Numbered from the stretch's first letter, positions 8,050 to 17,523 are shown. The stretch: DNA of 56,859 nt from Glycocaulis albus (GCF_014639075.1 NZ_BMFS01000015.1:1-56859); one strand, 5' to 3'. Numbers and translations are program-made. The notes: a model not told the origin generated them from the sequence alone.

Positions 8050-8738
8050 CGTGACACCTCCTGCGCGCCGGGCACAAACCGGCTCAATGCGGTATTGAGC
8101 GTGTCGTAGCTGTCGTGAATCTCATGGGCACCGCCAGAGGCAATCTCATCTGCAGTGTGAAAGCCCCAGCTTACACCATAGGCACGCGTGCCTGCCGAGC
8201 GGGCCATCAACATGTCAAAGCTGGTATCGCCGATAACCACCGTCTCCTCGGGTCGGACGCCGGTCTCAGCCATGGCATCGAGCACCATGCGCGGATGGGG
8301 TTTGCCGACACCGTGATCGACGGTCTGCAGGGTCTGGAAATAGCGATGCAAGCCATGATGGCCGAAGACGATATCCAGCCCTCTGCGGGCCTTGCCGGTG
8401 GCCACGCCGAGAAGCCAGCCTTCGTCACTCAGCCGGACCAGTGTATCGAGGGCGCCCTCGTAGAGCGGCTCCTCGAAGGCGGGGTCGGCGCGCTGTTCTA
8501 CGAAGGCTTCCTTGTAGTAATTGCACAGCAGCATGAGCCTCTCGCCGCCGATATCGGGCGGAGCGAGGCGGGCAATGGCTTCAGACAGTTCCAGGCCGAC
8601 AATAGTGCGCACCCGGTCATAGGGCATTTCGCCGAGACCTGCCCGCATGAAGGCGCGGTCCATCGCCCGGTGGATGATCTCCCGGCTGTCGATGAGCGTG
8701 CCATCGACATCGAACACGGCCAGCTTCAAGCCGCTCAT
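8046..8738 (-). CDS. HAD-IA family hydrolase (phosphoglycolate phosphatase-like)
   Basis: A 230-residue HAD phosphatase. Motif I is DVDGTLIDS (residues 9-17) with the nucleophile and acid aspartates; the lysine motif is in GVGKPHPRM and motif IV is VIGDTSFD. The helical cap sits between motifs I and II. The substrate cannot be named; phosphoglycolate or pyrophosphate phosphatases share this layout. It overlaps both neighbours by 4 bases. Confidence 0.85.
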   Translation of the reverse strand: MSGLKLAVFDVDGTLIDSREIIHRAMDRAFMRAGLGEMPYDRVRTIVGLELSEAIARLAPPDIGGERLMLLCNYYKEAFVEQRADPAFEEPLYEGALDTLVRLSDEGWLLGVATGKARRGLDIVFGHHGLHRYFQTLQTVDHGVGKPHPRMVLDAMAETGVRPEETVVIGDTSFDMLMARSAGTRAYGVSWGFHTADEIASGGAHEIHDSYDTLNTALSRFVPGAQEVSR

Positions 8739-10528
8739 TCGGGCACGACATCGAACGGCGCGGTCAACCGATGCTCGCCTTCAAGAATTGGTTCGGTTCC
8801 ATGCCACATATAGGATGGGAACAATACCACCAGTCCGGGCGAAGGCCGCACCCAGTGTTCAGCTGGCGCCGGCTGTGCGGTCTTGAAGGACGGCTCCCCG
8901 AACTTGATGCATCCCTCCGTGCGATCACCGCGGACCGTCTCGTGCGGAACGTCAACGTAGTAGGCTGAACTGATCCAGCCCGCCGGGTGAAAGTGATTCA
9001 CGTGGCGGCCACCACCGGACAGCCGCACAGACCAACATCCTGACAAACGGAAATTTCCTGTATTGCGGCAGGTTAATTCGTGGTCACTGTCACGCCCGAT
9101 CTCTTCCAAGTATCGCGAGATCGGCCCTTGTAGTGCCTTGAGATAGGCTCGAACTGCTGGCGAGGGATCGCACAGAAGGCTTCGTGGTGTCTGGATACCG
9201 TTGCGAAGTGACTGGTTAAAGGGGCTGCCTGCGAGAACATGGCGCTCCTCAAGCACTTTTTTCAAAGCTGAATTAAGACTTTCACCGTCCGGGTAATCGT
9301 CAGAGCCTGGCAGGCGGTAAGCTTTCACGAACCGGTCATAGTCGTAGAGTTCGCGATAACGTGGATCACCAGTCAGACGCCACAGGGTTGCCTGATAGGC
9401 CAGCCAGCCCTGGTCCAGCGGATAGCGCGAGCGGAATTTCGAAATCAGCTTGTCCGCTTCTTCGTAGCTGCCGGTCATCAGGAGTGATATGACAAGGTTC
9501 GTGGCGCAACCGCTGTCATGGGGCCGGGCAGCAAAATCGATCCGGGCAAACTCCAGCGACTTCTCGCCCTCGCCGATGGCCTGAAGCACGATGGCCCGCA
9601 GCCCGGCAATCTGGGGACTCTCCAACGCCGCTTGCGGGAGCTGCTCCAGCAGTGCAAGTGCATCCGCGTGACGATCGATCTGATATAGACAGTCTGCAGC
9701 AACAGCCACAAATGCCGGATTACCCTGGCCCGCCACGGAGTCAATCAGAGCGTCAAATGCCTGCGCCTGACCGGCTGTCCACAATGCCTGTGCTAGGTCT
9801 CGAAAAGCGGTGGTACTGGCCTGACGCGACCAGAGATCCTGAAACAGCTGAACAGCATCACCGGGCTTGCCCGAAAGAAAAGTAGCGCGAGCGTAAGCTG
9901 ATTGCACCAAAACATGGCCGCGCAGTGATACAGGCTGCCGGTCAAGCAGCGTGTCAAGCTCGTCCGCCCGGTCCATTAGCGCCAGCGCATCAATCCGTCC
10001 TGCCAGGCATGATGCAGGATCGCCGCCAAGATCAGCTGCCCTCTCGAATGCCGATGCTGCTTGCGCGTGCATGCCGGCCGCATTGTACGCCCTAGCCGCC
10101 ACAATCCAGCTACTGGAACGGGACGCGCCGGCTCCCCCGGTCAGCGCCTTGGCGGTACGCTCTGCCGCATTATGGTCTCCGCTCGCACTGAGCGCGCGAA
10201 CGAGCCCCTCCGTATATACCGGCTCGGCGGGACGTGCCTTGGCGGCCTCTTTCCAAGCATCAGCAGCTTCTGCTGATCGCCCTGCAGCAAGCAGGCAACC
10301 CGCGTAATTATTGAGATACTCGTGATTGCCCGGATCAAGGCGCAGCGAGTGACGCATCCAGCCCAGAGCGCCGTCAATATCACCGAGGCGCCGCGAGATG
10401 AGTCCCTGCAAATGAGCGGAGTGGGCAGTTTCAGGGTTCGCCGCCCGATAGTTGTTCATCATGCTTTGGGCGGCCGCATAGTTGCGGGCCGTATATGCAG
10501 CAAAAATGGTCTGCAGCGTTACGCTCAT
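8735..10528 (-). CDS. TPR protein with C-terminal 2OG-Fe(II) oxygenase domain
   Basis: A 597-residue protein. The first about 380 residues are tetratricopeptide-like repeats (for example AWKEAAKARPAEPVYTEGLV). The C-terminus is a double-stranded beta-helix oxygenase domain of the 2OG-FeII_Oxy_5 type: NHFHPAGWISSAYYVD near 511-526 supplies HxH residues (H512, H514), MWHGTEP supplies H576, and R587 in EHRLTAPF would bind 2-oxoglutarate. TPR fusions of this family are known but the substrates are not. It overlaps rluC and the HAD gene by 4 bases each, suggesting coupled translation. Which histidines bind iron is inferred. Confidence 0.82.
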   Translation of the reverse strand: MSVTLQTIFAAYTARNYAAAQSMMNNYRAANPETAHSAHLQGLISRRLGDIDGALGWMRHSLRLDPGNHEYLNNYAGCLLAAGRSAEAADAWKEAAKARPAEPVYTEGLVRALSASGDHNAAERTAKALTGGAGASRSSSWIVAARAYNAAGMHAQAASAFERAADLGGDPASCLAGRIDALALMDRADELDTLLDRQPVSLRGHVLVQSAYARATFLSGKPGDAVQLFQDLWSRQASTTAFRDLAQALWTAGQAQAFDALIDSVAGQGNPAFVAVAADCLYQIDRHADALALLEQLPQAALESPQIAGLRAIVLQAIGEGEKSLEFARIDFAARPHDSGCATNLVISLLMTGSYEEADKLISKFRSRYPLDQGWLAYQATLWRLTGDPRYRELYDYDRFVKAYRLPGSDDYPDGESLNSALKKVLEERHVLAGSPFNQSLRNGIQTPRSLLCDPSPAVRAYLKALQGPISRYLEEIGRDSDHELTCRNTGNFRLSGCWSVRLSGGGRHVNHFHPAGWISSAYYVDVPHETVRGDRTEGCIKFGEPSFKTAQPAPAEHWVRPSPGLVVLFPSYMWHGTEPILEGEHRLTAPFDVVPE

Positions 10529-11508
10529 CCCAGCTGCGCCTCTATCGCGCGCATCTCCATGTCTGGGTCAAAGCCCAGCGCCTCGAACGTGTCGGCCATG
10601 TGTTTTGACAATGGCGCTTCCAGCACCAGCGGCTTCTTGCCTTCCCGGGGAATAACCAGCTTGCGGGCATGCAGGTGCAGCTTTTGTGACACGCCGCCCA
10701 GCGGCGGCACGTCGCAAGTGTATTTGCCATCGCCCTGAATCGCGTGCCCGGCGGCCGCCAGGTGCACCCGCAGCTGGTGGGTGCGTCCTGTCTCGGGGCG
10801 CAGCACGACCCAGCTCGCCCGCCGGCCAGCCTCGTCTGCCGTGGCATAACGGGTCAGCGCGTATTGCGCGCCCTCCTCGCCATGGCGCGCGGCCACCATC
10901 AGTTCGCGATCGCCTTGCGTGGACACCGTCTTCTTCATGTAGCCGGTTATCTCGCCCGCGCGCGGCACCATGATGCCCAGCGCAATCGCCCAGTAGGTCT
11001 TTTCCAGATCCCGTCCCTTGAAAAGAGATGCGAGCCAGGCCGCATTCGATGCACCTTTTGCCACCACGATGACACCGGACGTGTCCTTGTCGAGACGGTG
11101 GACAAGACGCGGGCGCTTCTCGCCCGTGCCGAACGCATCCAGCAGTCCGTCGAGATGACGCGTCACTTTCGAGCCGCCTTGAACAGGCAGGCCGGGCGGC
11201 TTGTTGAGCGCGATCAGCGTATCATCCTCGTAAAGCACCATGGAACGGGCGAACGCCTTGTCCTCGGCGCTGATGGTCTTGGGCGGCGGTGCCTCGCCCG
11301 GCTCCGGCAAGGGAGGAATTCGGATTTCCTGACCGGGCTCCAGCCGGTGATTGCCCTTTACCCGTCCGCCATCGACACGCACCTGCCCGGTACGCAGCAG
11401 TTTTTCCAGCGCGCCATGGGTGACATGCGGGAAGTGACGCCTGAACCAGCGATCGAGCCGGATGTCGGCCTCGTCCGGGGCCACGGTGCGGGTTTCTACC
11501 TTGCTCAT
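10525..11508 (-). CDS. rluC: RluA/RluC-family 23S rRNA pseudouridine synthase
   Basis: A 327-residue enzyme with an N-terminal S4 RNA-binding domain (about 14-70) and a pseudouridine synthase domain. The catalytic motif HRLDKDTSG places the essential aspartate at D130, and GRTHQLRVH is the conserved later motif. RluC-type enzymes modify uridines of 23S rRNA; the exact target sites are inferred from the family. Start ATG 11506-11508 overlaps the crcB stop. Confidence 0.88.
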   Translation of the reverse strand: MSKVETRTVAPDEADIRLDRWFRRHFPHVTHGALEKLLRTGQVRVDGGRVKGNHRLEPGQEIRIPPLPEPGEAPPPKTISAEDKAFARSMVLYEDDTLIALNKPPGLPVQGGSKVTRHLDGLLDAFGTGEKRPRLVHRLDKDTSGVIVVAKGASNAAWLASLFKGRDLEKTYWAIALGIMVPRAGEITGYMKKTVSTQGDRELMVAARHGEEGAQYALTRYATADEAGRRASWVVLRPETGRTHQLRVHLAAAGHAIQGDGKYTCDVPPLGGVSQKLHLHARKLVIPREGKKPLVLEAPLSKHMADTFEALGFDPDMEMRAIEAQLG

Positions 11509-11888
11509 GCCATCACCGTACGTATCAGGAACAGCCCGGCGAACACCGCCAGAACGGACACAATCACCGTGCCCCCGCCATAAGCCAGGGCGGTGAGAAA
11601 CTCGCGCCTCTCGATCATCAGGACAATATCGAGGGCAAACGCGCTCATCGTCGTGAAGGCGCCCAGAAAGCCGATACCAACGGCGAACCGTATCTCTGTC
11701 GCCTCAGGCCGCCCGGCAAGCGCCAGCCAGCCGACGAGCAGGCCAATGGCAAATGAGCCGAGCACGTTGACCGCCAATATGCCCCAAGGAAGCTCAGGGC
11801 CGATCCAGCGCAAGGAAGCCTGGTTGACGCCATGGCGCGCCACCGCGCCCAGCGCTCCGCCAATCGCTATCAGGAAGAGGTGCTGCAT
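11505..11888 (-). CDS. crcB: Fluoride efflux channel CrcB/Fluc
   Basis: A 127-residue protein with four hydrophobic segments and the CrcB signatures: GGALGAVARHGVNQ near the N-terminus, VNVLGSFAIGLL, and GFLGAFTTMSAFALD. CrcB dimers export fluoride. No fluoride riboswitch was recognised in the 84 bases upstream. It is the first gene of the five-gene overlapping run that continues with rluC. Confidence 0.93.
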   Translation of the reverse strand: MQHLFLIAIGGALGAVARHGVNQASLRWIGPELPWGILAVNVLGSFAIGLLVGWLALAGRPEATEIRFAVGIGFLGAFTTMSAFALDIVLMIERREFLTALAYGGGTVIVSVLAVFAGLFLIRTVMA

Positions 11889-11972
11889 GGCTGCATGGGT
11901 TAGGCCTGCAGCCTCGCGCTGGCAAGGCCGCGCGACACGGCCCTGCCCTTTTTGCGGCTTGCTGTACGCGGA

Positions 11973-12362
11973 TCAGGCCGGTTCAGCAGGTTTGACGCCG
12001 CGGATCACAAACCACAGCATGAGCACCATGCCTGCCACCACTAGCGCGCTGGCAATGCCGAGGATCGGGCCGATCTGGTCTTCGGGCATCATCGCGCCGT
12101 AGAGCATGTAGAGGCCGATCACCATGATGATAGTGCCGATATGGTGCACGCCGAACTGGATCAGCGCCAGCAGTCCCTGTTTCAGCTCCCAGAGCCGATA
12201 AAAGACCGCATAGAGCGCCGACACCACAAAGCCGACAAGCATCGCATGAGCATGCGTGACGTGCTGTGTGTGATCACCTGATTCGGCCATGACCATGCCG
12301 AGCGCCATGCCCGCCAATGCATAGAAAAGACCAATAACGATATGGAGTTTTTCGACTTTCAT
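11973..12362 (-). CDS. Small four-helix membrane protein with clustered histidines
   Basis: A 129-residue protein with about four membrane segments. Histidines cluster at the start of helix 2 (HTQHVTHAHAMLVGF) and helix 3 (VHHIGT). This resembles the heme-ligand region of cbb3/NorB-type oxidase subunit I, and small proteins with this motif are common in proteobacteria but have no fixed function. A metal- or heme-binding role is inference. It is preceded by a strong GGGGAGG ribosome site. It has a 90-base gap on its upstream side and an 84-base gap to crcB. Confidence 0.6.
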   Translation of the reverse strand: MKVEKLHIVIGLFYALAGMALGMVMAESGDHTQHVTHAHAMLVGFVVSALYAVFYRLWELKQGLLALIQFGVHHIGTIIMVIGLYMLYGAMMPEDQIGPILGIASALVVAGMVLMLWFVIRGVKPAEPA

Positions 12363-12451
12363 TTCCCTGTCCTCCCCAATGAAATTGAAAGCGGACGCAG
12401 GATTACATAAGGGAAATGTACTGCAAGGGCCTTCGCCTTTGCGAACACCTC

Positions 12452-13759
12452 CTAGCCCCGCCGTTTGTCCCGCAAGGCCCGCCAGCGCTCGAGCCGTTCG
12501 GCTATCGCCGCTTCACGCCCTGAATCCTTCGGCTCATAGAGGCGTGGCCGGTCTTTCATCGCGTCGGGAAAATAGTCCTGGCCTGACATCCCGCCCGGAG
12601 CATCATGATCGTATTCATACCCCTTGCCATAGCCCTGCTCCTTCATCAGGCGGGTCGGCGCATTGAGGATATGGGCGGGAGGCATGAGCGATCCGGTCTG
12701 ACCCGCCAGACGCTGGGCGGCCTTCCACGCGGTGTAGACCGCATTGGATTTGGGCGCGCAGGCGAGATGGACGACAGCCTGGGCAAGGGCCAGCTCGCCT
12801 TCGGGGCTGCCCAGGAAGTCATAGGTTTCCTTGGCAGCGAGCGCGGCGTGGATCGCCGTCGGATCAGCAAGGCCGATATCCTCATTAGCCATGCGCACGA
12901 TGCGCCGGGCCAGAAAGAGCGGGTCCTCGCCGGCGCCCAGCATGCGCGCCAGCCAGTAGAGCGCAGCATCCGGATCAGACCCGCGCACCGATTTGTGAAG
13001 CGCGGAAATGAGATTGTAATGCTCCTCGCGGTCCTTGTCATAGACCGGCGCGCGGCGCTGCAGGAACCGGCCGAGCTCTGCTGTTGAAAGCGGTGTTTCG
13101 GCCTCCAGCCGCAGCACTTCCTCGGCGAGGTTCAAAAGATAACGCCCGTCCCCGTCCGCCATCGCGATCAGCGCGTCGCGTGCTTCGGGCGTGAGCGGCA
13201 GCTTGCGCCCCTCCGCTGTCTCAGCCCGCTCCAGCAGTAATTCCAGTGCGGCCGCGTCGAGGCGTTTGAGCACCAGAACCTGACAGCGCGAGAGCAGCGC
13301 CGCATTCAGCTCGAAGCTCGGGTTCTCCGTGGTAGCGCCGACAAGGGTGATAACCCCTTCCTCCACTACCGGCAGAAAGCCATCCTGCTGGGCGCGGTTA
13401 AAGCGGTGTATCTCGTCCACGAACAGCAAGGTGCCCTTGCCCGCCGCGCGGCGGCCGCGTGCCTGTTCGAAGGCCTTCTTCAGGTCGGCAACGCCGGAGA
13501 AGACCGCCGAGAGCGGATGAAACTCCAGCCCGGAGGCATCGGCCAGCAGGCGGGCGATCGTTGTCTTGCCGACGCCCGGCGGCCCCCAGAGGATGATGGA
13601 GGACAGCCTGCCCTGCGCCAGCATCCGGCCCAGCGGGCTGTCCGCGCCCAGCACATGACCCTGCCCGACCACTTCATCCAGCGTTTGCGGGCGCAAACGG
13701 TCGGCAAGAGGACGCGGGGCGTCACTCTCCAGTCCGGCACTCTGGAACAGGTCTGTCAT
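12452..13759 (-). CDS. rarA: Replication-associated recombination protein RarA (MgsA, AAA+ ATPase)
   Basis: A 435-residue AAA+ ATPase related to clamp loaders. Walker A is GPPGVGKTTIA, Walker B is LLFVDEIHRFN, sensor 1 is GATTENPSF. The C-terminal MgsA tetramerisation segment includes HYNLISALHKSVRGSDPDAA and the late GYEYDHDAPGG. RarA acts at stalled replication forks. I use the ATG at 13757-13759, which gives the usual MTDLF start; an ATG four codons upstream is equally readable. It follows degP by 33 bases, possibly in one transcript. Confidence 0.93.
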   Translation of the reverse strand: MTDLFQSAGLESDAPRPLADRLRPQTLDEVVGQGHVLGADSPLGRMLAQGRLSSIILWGPPGVGKTTIARLLADASGLEFHPLSAVFSGVADLKKAFEQARGRRAAGKGTLLFVDEIHRFNRAQQDGFLPVVEEGVITLVGATTENPSFELNAALLSRCQVLVLKRLDAAALELLLERAETAEGRKLPLTPEARDALIAMADGDGRYLLNLAEEVLRLEAETPLSTAELGRFLQRRAPVYDKDREEHYNLISALHKSVRGSDPDAALYWLARMLGAGEDPLFLARRIVRMANEDIGLADPTAIHAALAAKETYDFLGSPEGELALAQAVVHLACAPKSNAVYTAWKAAQRLAGQTGSLMPPAHILNAPTRLMKEQGYGKGYEYDHDAPGGMSGQDYFPDAMKDRPRLYEPKDSGREAAIAERLERWRALRDKRRG

Positions 13760-13792
13760 GCCGGGCACCATGCCCGCTGCGGGCCCGGTCTT

Positions 13793-15235
13793 CTAGAGCC
13801 GGAGTGTACGTGCAAACCGCTCGCCGCGCCGCTCGATCTCGACTGGCCATTCGCGGGCATCATCGTTGCGTGCGAGTTCACGCTCGATCTCGCGCAGGCT
13901 GCGTACGGCGCGCTGATTGACGCTGAGAATCCGATCACCGGGGCGGAAGCCGAAATACTCTGCTGCGGAACGCCGCTGGATACGCGTGACAATCAGCCCG
14001 TCCGTAAACGGGTCCAGCCCGTTGGCTTCGTTGAAAGCGGGTGACAGCTCCACCAGCTCGGCGCCCTGGAACGGATTGCGGCCATTCAAGACAACCCGCT
14101 CGCCTTCCCGGTCGCCGGGCGGGGCGGCTGCCGTCACGGTCAGGTTACGCTCCTCGCCATTGCGCATGATGCGCAGCGCCGCCTCGTCACCAATGGCCCG
14201 CGTGGCAAACCGGAAGCGAACAGCCGCCTCGTTGTTCACCTCCGTACCGTCCACAGACAGGATCACATCACCCTGCCGCAGCCGGGCCTGATCGGCGGGC
14301 CCGCCCGGATATACCTCTGCCACCAACGCCCCGCGCGGACGGTCAAAACCCATTGAAAGCGCTATGTCGCTGGTGACCGGCTGCAGGCGCGCGCCCAGCC
14401 AGGGCCGCACCAGCTCACCGCCTTCTGTGGCGGCCTGAACCACACTCCTGACCATCTCGGCCGGAATGGCAAAACCAATGCCCTGCGAACCGCCCGAACG
14501 CGAGAAGATCGCCGTGTTAATGCCCAAAAGCTCGCCATTCATGTTGACGAGAGCACCCCCGGAATTGCCCGGATTGATGGCCGCGTCCGTCTGGATGAAG
14601 AAGGCATAGTCGGTAATGCCGACATCGGTGCGCGCCAGCGCCGACACAATGCCGGATGTCACGGTCTGGCCCACGCCGAACGGATTGCCGATGGCCAGCA
14701 CCAGATCGCCCACCTCCGCCGAGCCGGAGAGATCAAAGGGCAGGACAGGCAGAGGTTCATCGGCAACCACACGCAGAACCGCCAGGTCCGTGCGCTCGTC
14801 GGCGAGCAGGATTTCTGCCTCCAGCTCTCGCCGGTCATAAAGCACCACGCGCAATTCCTGCGCGCCGGCCACGACGTGATTATTGGTGACTATCAGACCG
14901 GCGCCGTCCACGATCACGCCAGAGCCCAGCGACTGGACCTCGCGCTGACGCGGGCCCTGCCGGCCGAAGAAGCGTTCGAACATGGGGTCGCCCGCAAACG
15001 GGTTCCGGTCGGCCACCACCCGGCGGGAATATACATTGACCACCGCAGGCGCCGCATCGCGCACGACCGGAGCGAAGGAGAGCTGCATGTCGCTCCGGGA
15101 CCGGGGCAGTCCGCGTTCCGGGCTGCCGGCACCGGCCAGCGTCTCTTCCTGGCCATTGGCTGAATTGACGGCCATGGCCGACAGGCCAAGCCCTGCGATC
15201 AGCGCCACACAAATGGCTGGCAGTTTCCAGTTCAT
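13793..15235 (-). CDS. degP: DegP/DegQ (Do) family periplasmic serine protease
   Basis: A 480-residue protease-chaperone with a signal peptide (MNWKLPAICVALIAGLG...). The catalytic triad is visible as H120 (TNNHVV), D150 (ERTDLAVL) and S225 (NPGNSGGAL), followed by two PDZ domains (about 260-350 and 385-475). It degrades or holds misfolded envelope proteins. The open frame continues far upstream, but the ATG at 15233-15235 has GAGGGAG about 7 bases before it and starts the signal peptide, so it is preferred. Confidence 0.93.
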   Translation of the reverse strand: MNWKLPAICVALIAGLGLSAMAVNSANGQEETLAGAGSPERGLPRSRSDMQLSFAPVVRDAAPAVVNVYSRRVVADRNPFAGDPMFERFFGRQGPRQREVQSLGSGVIVDGAGLIVTNNHVVAGAQELRVVLYDRRELEAEILLADERTDLAVLRVVADEPLPVLPFDLSGSAEVGDLVLAIGNPFGVGQTVTSGIVSALARTDVGITDYAFFIQTDAAINPGNSGGALVNMNGELLGINTAIFSRSGGSQGIGFAIPAEMVRSVVQAATEGGELVRPWLGARLQPVTSDIALSMGFDRPRGALVAEVYPGGPADQARLRQGDVILSVDGTEVNNEAAVRFRFATRAIGDEAALRIMRNGEERNLTVTAAAPPGDREGERVVLNGRNPFQGAELVELSPAFNEANGLDPFTDGLIVTRIQRRSAAEYFGFRPGDRILSVNQRAVRSLREIERELARNDDAREWPVEIERRGERFARTLRL

Positions 15236-15308
15236 CAATGTGTGCTCCCTCATATCGTTACAGCTGTCCGATTTAAGGTGCTGGAAGCCGTCTGAACAGA
15301 GGCTGAAG

Positions 15309-15337
15309 GTTACAAGTGCGGTAAGGGGAAGCTTCAA
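15309..15337 (-). promoter_or_regulatory. Candidate promoter for degP (heat-shock-like -35)
   Basis: On the minus strand CTTGAAG (-35 core TTGAAG, 15332-15337) is followed after 17 bases by TGTAAC (15309-15314). CTTGAA is the core of RpoH-type -35 elements, which would suit a DegP gene, but the -10 fits neither class well. The leader to the degP ATG would be about 65 bases. Confidence 0.35.
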
Positions 15338-15426
15338 GGGCTTGAATGGCCCGGCGCGCAGCGCCGCAAGCGCGAACGCCCGCCCGAGCTTATGCGAGGA
15401 GCGACGCACGGATGTGCGGAGCATCA

Positions 15427-15452
15427 GAAAAGGATCCCGACTATCGTCGGGA
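15427..15452 (-). terminator. Second intrinsic terminator after rplQ
   Basis: On the minus strand TCCCGAC-GATA-GTCGGGA forms a perfect 7-bp stem with a 4-base loop, followed by TCCTTTTC. It lies about 30 bases beyond the first terminator and upstream of degP, so it looks like a tandem backup stop for the ribosomal protein operon. Confidence 0.65.
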
Positions 15453-15482
15453 ACACGCGGGGTGAATACTGGCCCGGAACAG

Positions 15483-15511
15483 AAAAACCCCGGTGTTTCC
15501 ACCGGGGCTTT
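15483..15511 (-). terminator. Intrinsic terminator of the alpha/rplQ operon
   Basis: On the minus strand CCCCGGTG-GAAA-CACCGGGG forms a perfect 8-bp stem with a GAAA tetraloop, followed by five Ts. It begins 25-30 bases after the rplQ stop. The reverse side also has four Ts, so it could work both ways. Confidence 0.93.
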
Positions 15512-15535
15512 TCACGGTCTGGTATGGCGCGGAGC

Positions 15536-15952
15536 CTATTCCTCGCCAGCAAACTCTTCGGCGCGGGCGCGGTCGACAGCGCCCTTGGCGTCCACGTCCC
15601 GGTCAACCAGCTCGATAACGGCCATCGGCGCGTTGTCGCCGTGACGGAAGCCGGCCTTGAGCACGCGGGTGTAGCCGCCATTGCGCTCGCCATAGCGCGG
15701 ACCGAGCGTCGCAAACAGCTTGGACACCTGGTCCTTGTTGCGGATCTGCGCGATCGCCTGACGGCGGGCGTGCAGATCGCCCTTTTTGGCCAGCGTGATG
15801 AGCTTGTCCATGATCGGCTTCAGCTCTTTGGCCTTGGGCAGTGTTGTAACAATCTGCTCGTGCTCGATCAGCGAGGCCGCCATATTGGCGAACATGGCGC
15901 GCCGGTGGGACGCGGTGCGGTTGAGCTTGCGATATCCATTCCCGTGACGCAT
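15536..15952 (-). CDS. rplQ: 50S ribosomal protein L17
   Basis: A 138-residue protein starting [21 protein letters not shown], the unmistakable L17 N-terminus, and including the GGYTRVLK motif. It lies at the peptide exit side of the large subunit. It is the last gene of the rpsM-rpsK-rpoA-rplQ set and is followed by two tandem terminators. The C-terminal 20 residues are acidic. Confidence 0.98.
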   Translation of the reverse strand: MRHGNGYRKLNRTASHRRAMFANMAASLIEHEQIVTTLPKAKELKPIMDKLITLAKKGDLHARRQAIAQIRNKDQVSKLFATLGPRYGERNGGYTRVLKAGFRHGDNAPMAVIELVDRDVDAKGAVDRARAEEFAGEE

Positions 15953-15997
15953 GGGATGTCTCCTTCACTCCGGGCAAGGCGCCTCGCGGCGGCCTGC

Positions 15998-17017
15998 CTA
16001 GATCTGATCCTCGAATTTCTTAGCCAGGTCCTCGATATTCTCGGGCGGCCAGTTGGGCGCCTCCATACCGAGGTGCAGCCCCATCTGGGCGAGCACTTCC
16101 TTGATCTCATTGAGCGACTTGCGGCCAAAGTTCGGAGTGCGGAGCATTTCCGATTCCGACTTCTGGATAAGGTCGCCAATGTAGACGATATTGTCGTTCT
16201 TCAGGCAGTTTGCCGAACGCACAGACAGTTCCAGCTCATCCACCTTCTTAAGCAGGGCCGGGTTGAAGTCGAGCGAGGGCGCATCGTCTTCCGGGCCGCG
16301 AGCCTCTGAAGGCTCTTCGAAGTTCACGAAGATCTGGAACTGGTCCTGCAGGATGCGCGCGGCATAGGCCACTGCATCCTCCGGCGTCACAGCGCCATTG
16401 GTCTCGATGTCGAGAATGAGCTTGTCATAATCCAGCACCTGGCCTTCGCGCGTGTTTTCCACGCGGTAGGCCACGCGCTTGACCGGGCTGTAGAGCGCAT
16501 CGATGGCGATATAGCCGATGGGCGCATCTTCGGGACGGTTACGCTCGGCCGGGACATAGCCCTTGCCGGTGTTGACCGTCAGCACGAAGCGAAGGCTCGC
16601 GCCTTCGTCCAGCGTGCAGATGACGTGATCGCGGTTAATGACCTCGATATCAGCCGTTTCCTCAATATCGCCAGCCGTAACCTCGCCGGGGCCGCTCTTG
16701 CGCAGCACCACGCGGCGCGGACCTTCACCGTGCATGCGCAGCGCAACCTGTTTCAGGTTGAGCACGATGTCGGTAACGTCTTCACGCACGCCGGGGATGG
16801 ACGAGAATTCGTGCAGCACGCCGTCGATCTGGACAGCGGTCACCGCCGCGCCCTGGAGCGAGGACAGCAACACGCGGCGCAGCGCATTGCCGAGCGTCAT
16901 CCCGAAACCGCGCTCGAGCGGTTCGGCAACGATCTTGGCGTTGCGTGCAGCATCATGACCCGCCTGAACGACGGGCTTCATCGGACGGATTAGTTCCTGC
17001 CAGTTCTTCTCGATCAC
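15998..17017 (-). CDS. rpoA: DNA-directed RNA polymerase subunit alpha
   Basis: A 339-residue alpha subunit. I choose the GTG at 15-17 of 17000 (17015-17017): it gives the canonical IEKNWQELI start and has AAGGGA about 8 bases upstream, while the longer open frame adds an unlikely 23-residue leader. The N-terminal assembly domain includes [19 protein letters not shown], and the C-terminal domain contains [16 protein letters not shown] and [10 protein letters not shown], which contact DNA and activators. Confidence 0.97.
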   Translation of the reverse strand: MIEKNWQELIRPMKPVVQAGHDAARNAKIVAEPLERGFGMTLGNALRRVLLSSLQGAAVTAVQIDGVLHEFSSIPGVREDVTDIVLNLKQVALRMHGEGPRRVVLRKSGPGEVTAGDIEETADIEVINRDHVICTLDEGASLRFVLTVNTGKGYVPAERNRPEDAPIGYIAIDALYSPVKRVAYRVENTREGQVLDYDKLILDIETNGAVTPEDAVAYAARILQDQFQIFVNFEEPSEARGPEDDAPSLDFNPALLKKVDELELSVRSANCLKNDNIVYIGDLIQKSESEMLRTPNFGRKSLNEIKEVLAQMGLHLGMEAPNWPPENIEDLAKKFEDQI

Positions 17018-17133
17018 GGAACGTCCCTTCAAGCGAAAGGCGCGCCCGGTATCAGACCGATTGCCTGATGCCAGCGCGCGACACATAAAACTGTACCGGA
17101 GCCGCGGCGAATGACGCGCGGCTCCGGGATAAA

Positions 17134-17523
17134 CTAGACGCGGCGGCGCTTCGGCGGGCGGCAGCCATTGTGCGGGATCGGCGTCACGTCGTGGATCGTC
17201 GTGATGGTGAACCCGACAGACTGCAGCGCACGCAGAGCCGACTCGCGGCCCGAACCGGGGCCCGACACCTTGACCTCAAGGGTCTTCACGCCGTGCTCCT
17301 GGGCCTTGCGGCCCGCATCTTCAGCGGCCATCTGGGCAGCATAAGGGGTCGATTTACGCGACCCTTTGAAGCCCATCGTGCCGGCCGACGACCAGGAAAT
17401 CGCGTTGCCCTGGGCATCGGCGATGGTGATCATCGTGTTGTTGAAGCTGGCATTCACGTGCGCCACGCCGGAGGTGATATTCTTGCGTTCGCGGCGGCGT
17501 ACGCGTGTCGGTTCCTTGGCCAT
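17134..17523 (-). CDS. rpsK: 30S ribosomal protein S11
   Basis: A 129-residue S11 with [13 protein letters not shown], the GMKG-type segment [17 protein letters not shown] and the closing [18 protein letters not shown]. It forms part of the platform of the small subunit. It sits between rpsM (12-base gap) and rpoA. Confidence 0.98.
   Translation of the reverse strand: MAKEPTRVRRRERKNITSGVAHVNASFNNTMITIADAQGNAISWSSAGTMGFKGSRKSTPYAAQMAAEDAGRKAQEHGVKTLEVKVSGPGSGRESALRALQSVGFTITTIHDVTPIPHNGCRPPKRRRV

Noticed and set aside
11889-11972. Fluoride riboswitch before crcB
   Set aside because: The 84-base gap upstream shows no convincing match to the crcB motif.
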